A DNA stretch of 64,000 bases from Ectocarpus siliculosus (lineage: Eukaryota; Sar; Phaeophyceae; Ectocarpales; Ectocarpaceae). A program made the position numbers and the translations under genes. Positions 10,061-21,385 of the stretch are shown here, one piece after another (the first letter of the stretch is position 1; each line of letters begins with the position of its first letter). A model generated the notes under the pieces. The model made no database searches and was not told the origin of the DNA. It was given only the letters and a program-made list of their open reading frames with translations. The stretch covers positions 56,307 to 120,306 of the forward strand of contig FN648605.1 of NCBI GenBank assembly GCA_000310025.1, written 5' to 3'.

Positions 10061-12606
10061 CCTCTCCCCGGCGCACTTTACTGCGTGCGGGATCCCCCGG
10101 CTTACGTGATCGAGCTCACGTTTCGGACCTGAGGGAGTACCATATTTTTTTTGTTTATCGCCCAATCATCATCCTCGTGTGGTGTACTCCTTCCTTGTGT
10201 GTGTGCTTCGTAATCCTTGTGTGGGATTGTTCCTGGCCTCGACGCGAAGGCTCGCGTCGCTGGGTGGGGTGATTGTCACCCAGCTGCGGGCGAGCTTGCA
10301 CCCATTTGTTTTGGATCGAGGTTGCCAGCCCGACAAGGCAAGGTTAAAATTGATTTCCTAACCCGATAGAAAACCGGCGGTTGGTAACCCAGCATGAAGA
10401 GGTTATACAGCGTATATCCAACCTGGACAGGTTATGCGCGGGCATAACCTCCCATAACGTGCCCCACCGGCCACCTGTGGAGCTTCTTCACGGCGCGCGC
10501 GAACAAGAGAGAGCGACATGCCGGCAGCAGTTTCTGCTTAGGTAAGCTATTCCCTGCAGTTTTACCTGGATGGTAGCAAAATAAGGATGAATGAAGGGAA
10601 AGTTGTGTGTTGTGTACATTATTATCCCTGTGTCCCCTGCGGGAGAGGCGCGAACTCAGCATTTAGTGTCAGACACCAGCAGTTTGTCCTGCACACCCAA
10701 TGGCTCTGGGCCTACTGCACGCATGCAGCTCTTACTCATCATGTACAACGGGGAATTGTCCCGAAGGCGTCAATCAGTGCCCAGCCTCATTAGACATTGT
10801 TTAGGGCGGGGGATGTACATGCTGCTGTAGGCACTTCGCCATTTCTCAACGTTCTTTTGCGGGGGTTGTGCTTGTAGTATTATTCATCAGTATTTTGTGA
10901 CAACGCGCATGTCGGCTGTATGACGTGTCCACACACATGCCTAGCATAGACCGCGTGAACCGTCCAGAGGCATCAGCCGACGCCCAGCCCTTAACACGCC
11001 CTGTTTTTTTAGACAAATTGTTCGATTGACACAGGGTCGTTCACTCGTCGCAATATTGTAAACATGCGTTCGTTTTGAAAGCAAGAATTGACTACCGTAG
11101 GTTGCATAAGATACCACACCCCCCCTTAACCGAATTTCGCACCTCTATTTTTCCACGACAAAGACAATGATATGCCAAAGTCAAACGATACATTTTTGGA
11201 AAGTTCTGGACTGGACAGTTCCAATGCTACCATTTTCAGCACCGCCACCTCTTCTGCTGGGGAGTAAACAGGGTTTGGAAATTGGTCCAGGGGGCGTGAT
11301 ATCTTAAGCAACCAACTGCTGTGAGACAGCAGTGGATTCGATTCTCCTCTGCGCCATCGTTTTCTTCCCACCACCCTTTTCTTCTTTTTCTTTTCCTCGG
11401 GAAATTGATGTCCACTTTGGAATAGAAATATACGTTTGTTGGCCGTAAATACCAAGTAAGGCAGTTTCTCATGAGAACCACTTGCTACCCCTATTTTCAT
11501 AACACTTTCTACCCCATACCATATCATGATCGGTCGGTTTGTGTTTTCTTGGATCTCTGCGCACTGGGTGACACAACAGCAATAGCAAAGCATGCGCCCA
11601 TGTCTGTACGTATGTATGGTGCCTCATGTGGGGTGGTTGTTACAGACCGTGAGGCGTGGGGAGGCTGATAATTGAAGTTGGTGAGAGGGCCAACTGCTGT
11701 TCGAAGAAGACACCCCGCTCGAACACACTCCGAACACACAGCTCGAATATTGACAAGTTATTTGCAACGTCACAGGTTTGGTTTCGTAGCGACCCCTCTT
11801 AACTGACCGAACCAACAGATACCACAACGCCACCCGCCCGTAGCTGCGTGTATGGTGCTTCTTGTGCTGTGGTTTTCACAGGCCGTGACGGGCTGGGGGG
11901 CTGAGCAACGAAGTTGGCGAGGGTCGACTGCTGTTCGAAAAATGACATGCCGCTCACTGCTGTACATATTTATTTCTTGCCATTTCACCAGTGGCGTTGT
12001 AGTTATCCCTCCACTGAACAAGCCAACAGCCACGACGCAGTCCCTCCGATAGAGAGCGGTCTGATGGAGCTCACATCCTCGCAAGTTTCAGCAGGAGGGT
12101 GATCTAGCGAGCAAGAAATTGAAGACTTTGTCCATCAATGTGTGTGTTGGGATGATGCTGCGTCTGTTTGCGGGTCTTTCTTTGCAAGTCTGAACAAGCG
12201 GTGCTGCGTGAGCTGGCCAACATTTCGCTTTGAGCGCACCTCGCCACACGGCAACCAAATATCAACGGCTGAGATGGCAGCACGTGCTCCGAGGGTTGCT
12301 ACGACCAACTTGCTGCGCAATCGATGTTTATTTCCGTGTGGTGTGCATTTCCAAACGCAATAAACAAACGCGCCATCGGATCAAACATTTGTCATCACTT
12401 CCGAACGCATGGCCGCTTGAAACGAAGTCGAAAATCTTCAGCCGGAAATAATTTTCTAGTCCTACAGTGTATAAGAAACGTTTTATTGTCCGATTTCATC
12501 AATTACACTTTTTTCCCGAGAAAAATGATAAATTACGAACAGCCTAAACCCCTGAAAACAAGGCGTGTCAGATATCGGGTCTTGTACATTATCGGCATTT
12601 TCACAA
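10061..12606. other. No gene seen; diverged direct repeat at 11614-11955
   Basis: No supported exon. A stretch at 11614-11710 (GTATGGTGCCTCATGTGG, a PuCCGTGA step, AACTGCTGTTCGAA) recurs about 233 bp downstream at 11848-11955 with many mismatches. This indicates an old tandem duplication. Near 10420-10460 there are short inverted motifs around GGTTATG. Confidence 0.45.
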
Positions 12607-12895
12607 TGGTTAACCATGGTTGGTCATGACCATAGTTAACCACCATGGTCAACCATGGTCAACCATGGTCAACCATGGTCAATGACCATGGTTAGTCATG
12701 GTCATCCATGGTCATACATGGTCAGCGACCATGGTCAACCATGGTTAACCATGGTTGACCATGGTTAGCCATGGTTGACCACCATGGTTAACCATGGTTA
12801 ACCATGGTGAAGTTCACCATGGTTAACCATGGTGGCTAACCATGGTGAACCATGGTGAACCAAGGTCATGATCATGGTGAACCATGGTTGCCCAG
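12607..12895. repeat. CCATGG palindromic simple-sequence array
   Basis: Roughly 290 bp made almost entirely of ACCATGGT separated by TAA, CAA or short spacers, as in AACCATGGTTAACCATGG. Both strands read alike and the spacing is mostly 8-12 bp. It has strong hairpin potential. It is followed at 12896 by GC-rich unique sequence containing a NotI site and then a telomere-like tract. Confidence 0.9.
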
Positions 12896-12929
12896 TTCGC
12901 GGCCGCTAGGCCGTGCTTTGGCCGTGGGT

Positions 12930-12953
12930 GAGGGTTAGGGTTAGGGTTAGGGT
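12930..12953 (+). repeat. Interstitial TTAGGG repeat
   Basis: GAGGGTTAGGG continues as just over three TTAGGG units. The repeat type matches telomeres of many protists, fungi and animals. It is too short to be a chromosome end and sits inside the contig, so it is an interstitial tract. Confidence 0.8.
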
Positions 12954-13960
12954 AGATGTGGGGTGAGCAACCTAGCCTTGCTCGCGTGAAGAACCTAGCC
13001 TTGCTACGTTCAACATCGGTTAGTCCTAAAGAGTTACTATCAATGTGTAACCAAGTCTCCCTGGACAATGCAACCTCCCAATGGGTTGCGATTCGAAAAG
13101 ATACAAGTAAAAATTGTAACGGGTTTTTTTGGGGTCCAAAACATGAATCGCTTTCTCTGACGCTCTGAATTCACTGCTAGTCTATCTTAGACTCTTCTTA
13201 GCTAGAAATGGATTCGTTGGGTCATATCATATATGTTAAGAAAATTATATTGATAAAACATGTGTGTTGTGTGTTGCCGAGACCGGGAATGATATGTGTG
13301 TGTTTGCGGTGCCCCTTTTCAAATGCGTCCGCCAAACTCCGTCCAGAAAATAAGCGCTTTGCTCTTTATTTGCCATGAAACAAAAGTGAAGCCAAATACC
13401 AACGGCGGAGACCTGCCAGAAAAACACCGCTGGCAAACAATATCGGTCATTTCTGTCCCAAAGGTCGCCTCGGACGAACAAACACATACATACTACCAAT
13501 GTTGCGCGGATGGCCTTAGACAGAAAGATGCCCGATTATCAACGTTCCACAGACCACCTCGGGCAATCCATGGCCATTCGTATGGCATTCAGATTGCACG
13601 ATGGATCTTGAGCGTGCGGACCCTCACCTGCAGTTTCCCATGCTTTCGGAACAGACGGGCATCGTTCTGACGTCTCAATGCTATGTACAGCAGTAGTCCC
13701 TAACACGAACTTCAACTTTGCAATGGGCATTGGTCAAGTACACTCAAGCGATAGATGCATTCGTACATTTTCTTCTTTTCTTGTAACTGAACTAATTTGT
13801 TTGTTGTAACAATAATCCAAAGTTTCCATGATCGGTGCGTTGTTTTTTTCTCAGCGTCGTGCAATCGCTCGCTCCACCCTCGACGCCCCTCCTCCACACA
13901 ACATTCTCTCTCCTTTCCCTCAACCCTTCACCTCCGAATTCCTCACCTTTCCTTTTCGGT
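12954..13960. other. No gene seen; 5' flank of the next gene
   Basis: Contains two adjacent copies of AACCTAGCCTTGCT (12969-13010), the 29-bp module at 13022-13050 shared with 4353-4381, and a pyrimidine-rich leader (13866-13955) just before the ATG at 13961. I cannot define a promoter. Confidence 0.4.
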
Positions 13961-16900
13961 ATGTCTCATTCGATGGGCGGTGGCAGCAGCAGCTCGGGGC
14001 GTGCCCGCTTGCCGCTCGGGGACCTCGGCAACGCGGGCTCCAACGCTGTCCGCGGCCGCTCCAAGAACAAAGCAACCTCCCGGAAGTACACCGAGGATGC
14101 TCCCATCAGCAGCAAGCGCAGCGCGCGCAGCTCTTCCACAAGCCACAGGCAGAGGCTACGGTCCACAACGACAAGTGCCGAGAACTCGGACCCCGTGGGG
14201 AGCGCCATCGCCCTCGCCATGGTGCGTATCGTTTGTCGTTTGCTTCGCCGATGAACGTATGTTGCCTTTAGTGGGTGTTGATTGCCGAGTGTTTCCCGAG
14301 CGTCGTGGGGTTACCCAGCCTCCTCTGTGTGCCATGGACCAACCGCATGAAAATTTCTGTGCTCTTTTGTGCCGAACAACCCTCACCATTGTTCGCGATC
14401 ATGCCAGCTGGATGGTTTCTCTTGGCCCCTTCAACCCCCCCCGCCCCCCCACCCACCCACCCAACCCCGACCCCCACCACCACAACCACCCACCCACCCA
14501 CCCACCACGGCGACTTTTTTTTGTTTCTTTATTGTTTGGATGCCGCTGAGGCTGCTGCAAGGTAGCTTCATAGCTCGGTCAACGCAAACTTAACGCGCAC
14601 GGCTACCTAACGCACTGCAAATAGTGTCAGTGGCATTGATTTTCATTGCTTCATTGTGAATATGTTGGTGGTATTGGTAAACATTTTGAGCCGCTTTCGG
14701 CAACGCAGTGAGGAAGGATTGGCCATCGGTGATCGCCCGTGAACAATGGTACGTCTTGCGGAGGACCTGTGATCAATGCTTTATATCAACCACTTCAGCA
14801 AGACAATATTCCGCCCCCGTACCCCACCTGGCCACCCAGCAAAAAATCTCCAATTTGTTGGTGCATTTTGACCCCCTCGCTCCCCCCCACCCCCACCCGA
14901 TGTTTACCATCGGGGTTGGGTTTTCGTCGCTCGGCAGATATGTAAAAAAGCCAATGCACTTCGTGAACTCGGCAACCAGGTTACCGGTTTTTTTTTTACC
15001 TCTGTTTTTTTATTGGCGGTAACCATGAATGGTGGTCGAGTAGATTATGTTGTGCGGGATCGAGAACCCTCACTCCCCGCAATGGCGACAATCGCACCAC
15101 GTTGTGTTAAATCGGTCAAGCACCCTCGAGGCAGTTACACAGTGCTTACAATTGTCTCTGGAAGTGAAGGCACCAGAAAAAAGCACCAGAAACAAAATTG
15201 AGTCATACGCAGCAGTCATCCATGCGCAAGGAAGTAAGCAAAGATGCCGAACACCCTTAGCAGGATGCAGCGCACCCTTCATGCGACGCGCCGAATACCT
15301 CGCCGCTCCGCGCTTGGTGATGTGAGAGCCTGGTCCGGTGAGAACCGGCGTGCTCCGTCCCGGCTTTGTAGGGATGCAAGGTCAATTGCCTAACGACTAC
15401 GGCATGAACGACAATGAGTACACCCCCACCCCACCCCCTCGCTCACGTCGTTGGATCTTTCCTTGTTGTACGGGAAGGGGTTGGATTTTCTTGCTAGGGT
15501 TTTAGCGTGCTCTCACTCACTCTCCATGGGAGCAACTCCCCCCTTTTCTCACGTTGCCTTTCTTATTCTCAAAATCATCGCCTGACCGCGTAAAGCACCA
15601 AGACGCAGTCACTTTCGGCCAACATTCCCACTGCCGCGAAGGGTTTCCTCAAGAAGTCCAAGGACTGGCCTGAAGCTCTGAAGCTACAAGTAGGGTGCAG
15701 CCTGCTCAAGGCCCAAAACCTGCGGGTGCGTCTTTGGTGTGTCACTCTCTCGTGCGCTTGAGGCATCAAATCGAAGGTTGTCCCGTCTGGTTCCCGGTTG
15801 GATCTAGCAAGCTCGTTTCGAATGGCCCTTCATCTCCCGAGTTTTTGGAAGCAGCATGCCGCAGCAGTTTGACCCCCCGTTGCAAGTGGCGCTCCACACC
15901 CCATTGACCACCCTCCCCCCTCCCCCCATATGCTACAGTTCTACGCTGGGCCGGCTGCGACAAGGGAGGCCACCAAGGGAGATACTACCGCCATAAGCGC
16001 CATTCTTCATCTGGTCTTCTAGTACTCCCCGGTGTTCGCAGCCAACCCGAGCTGGCGCACCTCGGCTTCTCTCGAGGAATATCCCATCCTCAAGATGGCC
16101 TACAGGGTGTATCGGGCCCGCGGAGGCGTGTCAAGTGCACGCATGTTTGTCGGTGAGGCCATTTGTTGTGCACATTGCGTATGCATAGGTATGATTGAAA
16201 GACGCGAAGCTGAGAAGCTTGGGATGCCTTGATAGCCCCAGTTGTGGAATAGAATGATCCGGCTTGTCACCCGCACGAGCACAGCATGTATAGCCCACAC
16301 GAGCATACGAGCAGATATACTCGACAGTAAGCGTTACCCTAATGCGGATTCTCTTGCTTCTCGTTTTTTTACCACAGGCAAGCTTGGCAAAAACCTGGCC
16401 GCCACGTGGTCGGAGTGCCACAAGCATGTCCGGATCACGGTGTGCAAGCTCACCCTCCAGGCGGTCCGGTGCGTCGAGGCCGACGTCAAGGAGGGCGATG
16501 CGCCCTCGAAGCGAACGGCACGCAACCTGGCAAAGGCTTCTCGAAGGTCTCTCCGCAAATTGGTACGTACAACTTTCGTCCAACGCTGGCCCTAAGCTTT
16601 CTAGACGGTACTCAACTGCTTGACGACATCGCAACATAACGATGGTGACTAGGGACAAACCCTAACCCAGAGCCCCCCCCCCCCCATGTGTAACAAAATT
16701 AAGCGTTGCCCGGGGCCTTCGTGATGGCACACATATAGGACTGTGTTTCGGTTTGATGCTTGTGAGCGAGCCTGACTCGGATACAGCGGTGTGGCCGGGA
16801 AACGTCACTCTAGTCAAGTCTAACTTGTCTGTTAACGTCTCTAGGGCGAGGGGATCTGTTTACATGGGTCGCGGTGGTGCCTAACTGTTTGTCCGAGCCA

Positions 16901-18686
16901 TGTTTGGGGCACTTAGATTTCAGCTCTTTGGACATGTTTCCACAGAGGATAGCAGCGTATCGGTCGTGTCGCTTTCTTTTCTGGCACTCGAGGCAACGTG
17001 GGGTGTTCACTCCATCCCGCAAGACTCGATGTCAACAGCGTCTAGCGTCCTCTTCCCCTGCATACCGCCGTCCTGTGTGTCGTCTACAGCATGATGAGAT
17101 GAAGACCGCGCAAGCCAATATGGCCCTGGCTCCGGTGCTTTCACCGGCCAAGCACTACGCCACCGCTCTCGGCGGCTCCGGGACCCCTTCTCTCGGGACG
17201 CAAGTACCGTGGCACGACGTCTTCGGCTGCTCGGAGTATCTTTTTTATGACATGGCGAGTTGAGCATGTGCTGAGAGTGTTTCCGAGCCGAAGTGTGGCG
17301 TGACGATGTTCTGTTTTGTCCCTCGGAATATGCAGGCTCCTGGCCCGGTTTGAGTTCCAATGTTCGCCTTCTCTACCTTAGTTCGGTGGCATTTGCTTGC
17401 TGCGACTCGTATTGCTCGTGTGTTTTTTGACACGGTTGCTCCGCCTCGTCGAGACATGTGTAGTCCGGGTTGTCTCGGCCTTCGGGTGACTTGATAGAAG
17501 CAGATCCAAGTCACTTTGGGGAGATCGCCGCACTGCTCACTATCGCCTTCGGACTTTGAGCCACACTATTCGTGGAATATAGCCTTCGCCCGAAATCAAA
17601 GCTGCTCCTTCCCCGTGTTGTCTTCAGGCATATTGTACTGTAGCAAAACGGACGTGGTGTCGTTATTAGGTCTCCAGTGCTTTGCTGTACTTTGTGGCCG
17701 GTTGTTCGGTCGTTTGGCGAGGTTATCGTTTGGTTCATCCATCCCACCCTTCTCCCCCGTGGATGAAACGGTCGCAGGTCATTCTCCCCCTCACAAAGGA
17801 GTTTCTGGGCGAGATTGGCGCGCAGCTCGCGTCAGCGGTTAGCGTCTACCGGCAATCCCAGGGAGGGGATGACTCCGAGTCCGACGAGGATGACGGCACC
17901 GAAGACCCACCGGGCTTCAACACCCGTCGCACCATCCGGGAGCTGATCAAGACGAAGGGAAAGCTTCCCCCTGGCGGCGGCGACAAGCACCACAAGGCCT
18001 TCCTCGCGCGGTAAGACTCCCTCGAACCTTGTTGCCTCTGCATGTACACATTTCGTAGTCTGTTGTTGAGCAAGTGCGTGTTGACACTCGTGGTAGCGGA
18101 GGGTTATCACGAGGTAGTTTTTGAGTCGTGTATGTCCTGAGCCTACACCCAAGAAGGGTGCAGCGGTGCAGCAACCGCGGACTTGTCCTTCCGCAACTAG
18201 ATTTTTTGGCTCAGCGGCTCAGCATTCTTACCGCTGACGCTTCTTCTGTTGCCTCGCCCAACCCATATGCACCACAGGTTCAAGGTCATTATGCTCGACT
18301 TCGTCCACGAAGCTCAGGGCGAACTGCCGGCAGCTAACGAATGCTCGTTGGAAGTCGCCGAGGAATTTTGTTTTCCTTACAACTACACCAACGGCGTTCT
18401 GGGTGGCGGTGACGCTGGCGGTGACGCTGGCGGTGATGCTGGCGCTGGCGCTGACGCTGGCGGTGGCGGTGGCGATGGGGGCGTCGACGAGGAGAGCAGC
18501 GACAGAGAGGAGAGCAGCGACGGAGAGCAGAGCAGCGACGGAGAGGAGAGCAGCGCCGGAGAGGAGAGCAGCGACGGAGAGGAGAGCAACGATGAAGGGT
18601 CCGTCCAGAACGACCAGGAAAACGCCGACACCGAGTTGGAGTACGAAGAAGGGACGGGTGCCGGCGACACTGAGACGGAGGACTAG
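13961..18686 (+). CDS. Eight-exon gene, conserved-looking protein of unknown function
   Basis: Not recognised. Exons whose phases fit: 13961-14221/14225, 14709-14748, 15596-15725, 16023-16152, 16378-16562, 17090-17203, 17778-18010 and 18278-18686, giving about 500 residues. Donors such as TTG|GTACGT, GTCG|GTGAGG and CGCG|GTAAGA and acceptors such as ACCACAG support them. The first donor is ambiguous; 14225 keeps the frame. The N-terminus is Ser/Gly/Arg-rich and disordered. The middle (AAKGFLKKSKDWPEALKLQV, YPILKMAYRVYRARGGVSSA, NLAATWSECHKHVRITVCKL) is rich in Lys and helices. Exon 7 has an acidic DDSESDEDDGTED segment. Exon 8 begins FKVIMLDFVHEAQGEL and ends in Gly-Asp-Ala repeats, then acidic SSDGEE repeats and a TAG stop. 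Acidic tail plus basic core could suit a chromatin or nucleic-acid partner; that is inference. Its middle and acidic tail do not resemble the gene at 35499-46271. Confidence 0.7.
18413..18595 (+). repeat. Coding repeats: Gly-Asp-Ala then Ser-Ser-Asp-Gly-Glu-Glu
   Basis: Inside the last exon of the eight-exon gene, GGTGACGCTGGC-type units (about 18413-18475) are followed by seven 15-bp units related to GAGGAGAGCAGCGACGGA (about 18490-18595). Both are codon-multiple repeats, so length changes keep the frame. Confidence 0.8.
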
Positions 18687-20940
18687 AAGATTCATCTAGG
18701 CGAGAACCGATGTTTTCTTGTGCAGTGCATCCTGTTCGTTCAACTTGTTTTTCCACAGTGGCGGTAGAAAGATACGTAGTGTGTTTCGAGGTGTCTCAAG
18801 GCAAGGAGGTTGGGTATATGCATTCGTTGGGGATTGTCTGCTTCGCAGCGTCCTTTAGTTCAGTGTATTCCAACTCTTCAATTTCGCGAGACAAGAATAA
18901 TCCTTTGGAGCTTTTGGGTGGCTGACGACACCAGTTATTGACAGTACTGTACCCTTTAGTATGCTACATATGTAACACATTTCCACTTGAGTATTTTTGA
19001 ACTTCCCGAGTTCTTTGGTAGCCCAAGGCCAAGTCACTTATGTTCACGGTGATCCGCCGACCGTCTGTACAACTCTGTCGTTTGTACTCAACACCCAATG
19101 GGCCGCTCGATTACACCGTCCCCGGTTTGCTTGTTTTGAACTGCCTGTATGTTTTTCAGTCACGTGAGGGAAGATTTAACGTCAGCGCGACAACGGCGTC
19201 GCGAACATCTTCTTCACAAGGCCGGCGAGACGACCGGCGTGTGTTTCTTCGGTTCTCTGGCATCGGTCTGGCGCTACCGTCGCGGCACTTTTTTTCGACG
19301 GGTGGGGAAGGGGATCATGGCAACGCCCCATGCTTTTTGTGTTTTCTGTCAATATCCAGACTATATCGTATGTGCGGACGGAAGGGGTGTCGACGATGGG
19401 CTGCGCCGTTGCTTGTTTGCGTTGGGGAAAGTCCAATTGTTCGGGTGGTACAGTTTGGTCGGGATTTTGTGTGGAGCCTGGGTGAGTTGGGGAAAAGTGG
19501 GCCAGGGAGGGCGGTTGGGGGGGGGGGGGGGCTGCAGTTTTAAGGGTGTTAACGATTGTTGAAAGCTTCAACCTCGGGCGGTGACTTTAAGCCCGCGTAA
19601 GCGACCACCGTTTTTTTCGATTCGCTGGCATCTGTGACGTGCTCACAAGTCGCCGAAGGGGCACGATTGAGGTCGTTTTGTCAAGGCCAAGTGCTGTGTT
19701 TTTGTTTTTGTTTTCTTGGGTAGTCGGTCAATCTCCGGACCGTTTAGTATATGCCGAGAAGTTTTTACCGGGGCGTGTTTCCTCACTCGTACTGACTTTA
19801 GTATAATAAACTTTTGTTCTTCGGCTTCCTCGGTGCAATTGCTTGTTTGTGCGGGAGGTTGAGAAGTGGTGATCCGGTCGAAAAAAATGTGTGGAGCCGC
19901 TCATGGCTGTGTGGGGCTAGGTATGCATATTTTGTTTTTTTGAACGTCATCACGGTTCTTGGTTCGGGAAGCCGCGGCCATCTTGTCCGCCCTCGTTCCG
20001 CCGTAATTATCTCGCGGTACACGTACAATCTACTTTGCGTCGTGCGTGCCCTAAACGAAGCACAGGCCACGATTGATTGTGGTTGCTGGGACCTTGGTTT
20101 GAGGCGTCGTTTATTCGTTTCTGCAGAAAAGCTTTTGTATCGTTTTTTTTTGCCGGGGTGTCATGCGCTCACCACGGTGTGGACGCACGGGAACCTGCAT
20201 ATGTGCAACTACGCGCTAACGCATTAACGACCGACGAATTAATACAAAAGAACACAAACCTGTTATCCGGCTGCGAACGTTTGTCCCGAGGGGCAGAACA
20301 ACGTTGCATGATGAGAGGGCACAATCTGGCGACGTTGTGAGCCAAGGCTTTCTCTAACCCACGAGGTTATGCTGTGTGTGCTTACCTGACCTGGCCAGGT
20401 TATGCCACCGGGGTCAGCAACCTGACCAGGTTATGCCACCGGGGTCAGCAACCTGGGACGTTGTATTAACTGCAAATAGAGTGCTTTTTTTTCGGCATTG
20501 TACAATGGTGCATATAATGTGCACGTTGGCCACCTGTGTCGTCTTGCCGCTCTTAGCAGCACAAGTGCGGCGGGTTAGCCGCGGCGGCTGCCGTGCCCCA
20601 AGTCCGAGCATCCAGAGATAGTAGCCTGTTGCCTTGGTTACGAGAGGAATGCCATCAGTCTAATCGCTATTCGTCTTGGCACGCTGCGGCCTCTGGTGGC
20701 CTGTGTCAAGGCTCGTCATGTGGAAACGAGGGCGCGCAGGCCACAACGCAACACACCACCACACACAACGGAAACCCACCAACAGGGGGCTCGCTGGTTC
20801 GAATGCACACACCCCACTCTAGCCTCTCATCTGTCTGGCGGGATCGGTTGCCAACTGCCTCCCAACCTGTATCTTCGGTGCTTTCACCACCGGGAGGTCT
20901 GGCCTAAGGTTGTAGCTGCTTCCCAACCTGTTGGGTCTGT
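18687..20940. other. No gene seen; diverged duplications
   Basis: No convincing exon. The segment 19180-19500 is echoed at about 19590-19910 in the same order: TCTCTGGCATC / CGCTGGCATC, GTCAATATCCAGAC / GTCAATCTCCGGAC, TTGCTTGTTTGCG / TTGCTTGTTTGTG and TGTGTGGAGCC twice. This indicates an old tandem copy of about 410 bp. At 20389-20460 a 38-bp unit containing CAGGTTATGCCACCGGGGTC is present twice. A G run lies at 19517-19530. Confidence 0.45.
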
Positions 20941-20944
20941 GTTT

Positions 20945-21110
20945 GTACAACCAGGAGGGCTGGCCAAGGTTGTGACAGCCCTCCCAACCTTCAGCACCCA
21001 GCCTTGTACAACCAGGAGGGCTAGCCAAGGTTGTGACAGCCCTCCCAACCTTCAGCACCCAGCCTTGTACAACCAAGAGGGCTAGCCAAGGTTCTGGCTG
21101 CCTCCCAACC
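20945..21110. repeat. 61-62 bp tandem repeat, about 3 copies
   Basis: Units start at 20945, 21006 and 21068 with TACAACCAGGAGGGCT (AAGAGG in the third), followed by AGCCAAGGTTGTGACAGCCC and TTCAGCACCCAGCC. A more diverged unit precedes at about 20880. It lies just 3' of the Gypsy-type coding region, in what would be its 3' untranslated end. Confidence 0.85.
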
Positions 21111-21385
21111 CCCCTCCACAACCTGCCCGACATTGGGGGTGCTCCCAACCTACCCCCAATGTGTACTTTGGCCACCTGTGTTGTCCAAAAAAGTGGAAGC
21201 TCTGATTTGTTTGGTAAAAAGGTTATCCCCCCAGAGGAAACCCCTCCCACCGAAAGCTCTGGAGGATCACTGTCCGAAATCCTCTGGAGGAAGTTGTAAT
21301 GTATTCCACGTAACACTGCCGCCACCCCCCCCCCCAGCTCCCCGCATGGGGAACGGAAGATGGCTGGCGGTGTACCACTTCACGA

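Noticed and set aside
12930-12953. Chromosome end
   Set aside because: Only about three TTAGGG units, with genes continuing on both sides.
20819-21325. 168-codon minus-strand open frame
   Set aside because: Covers the 61-bp tandem repeat and flanks; no domain and no splice support.
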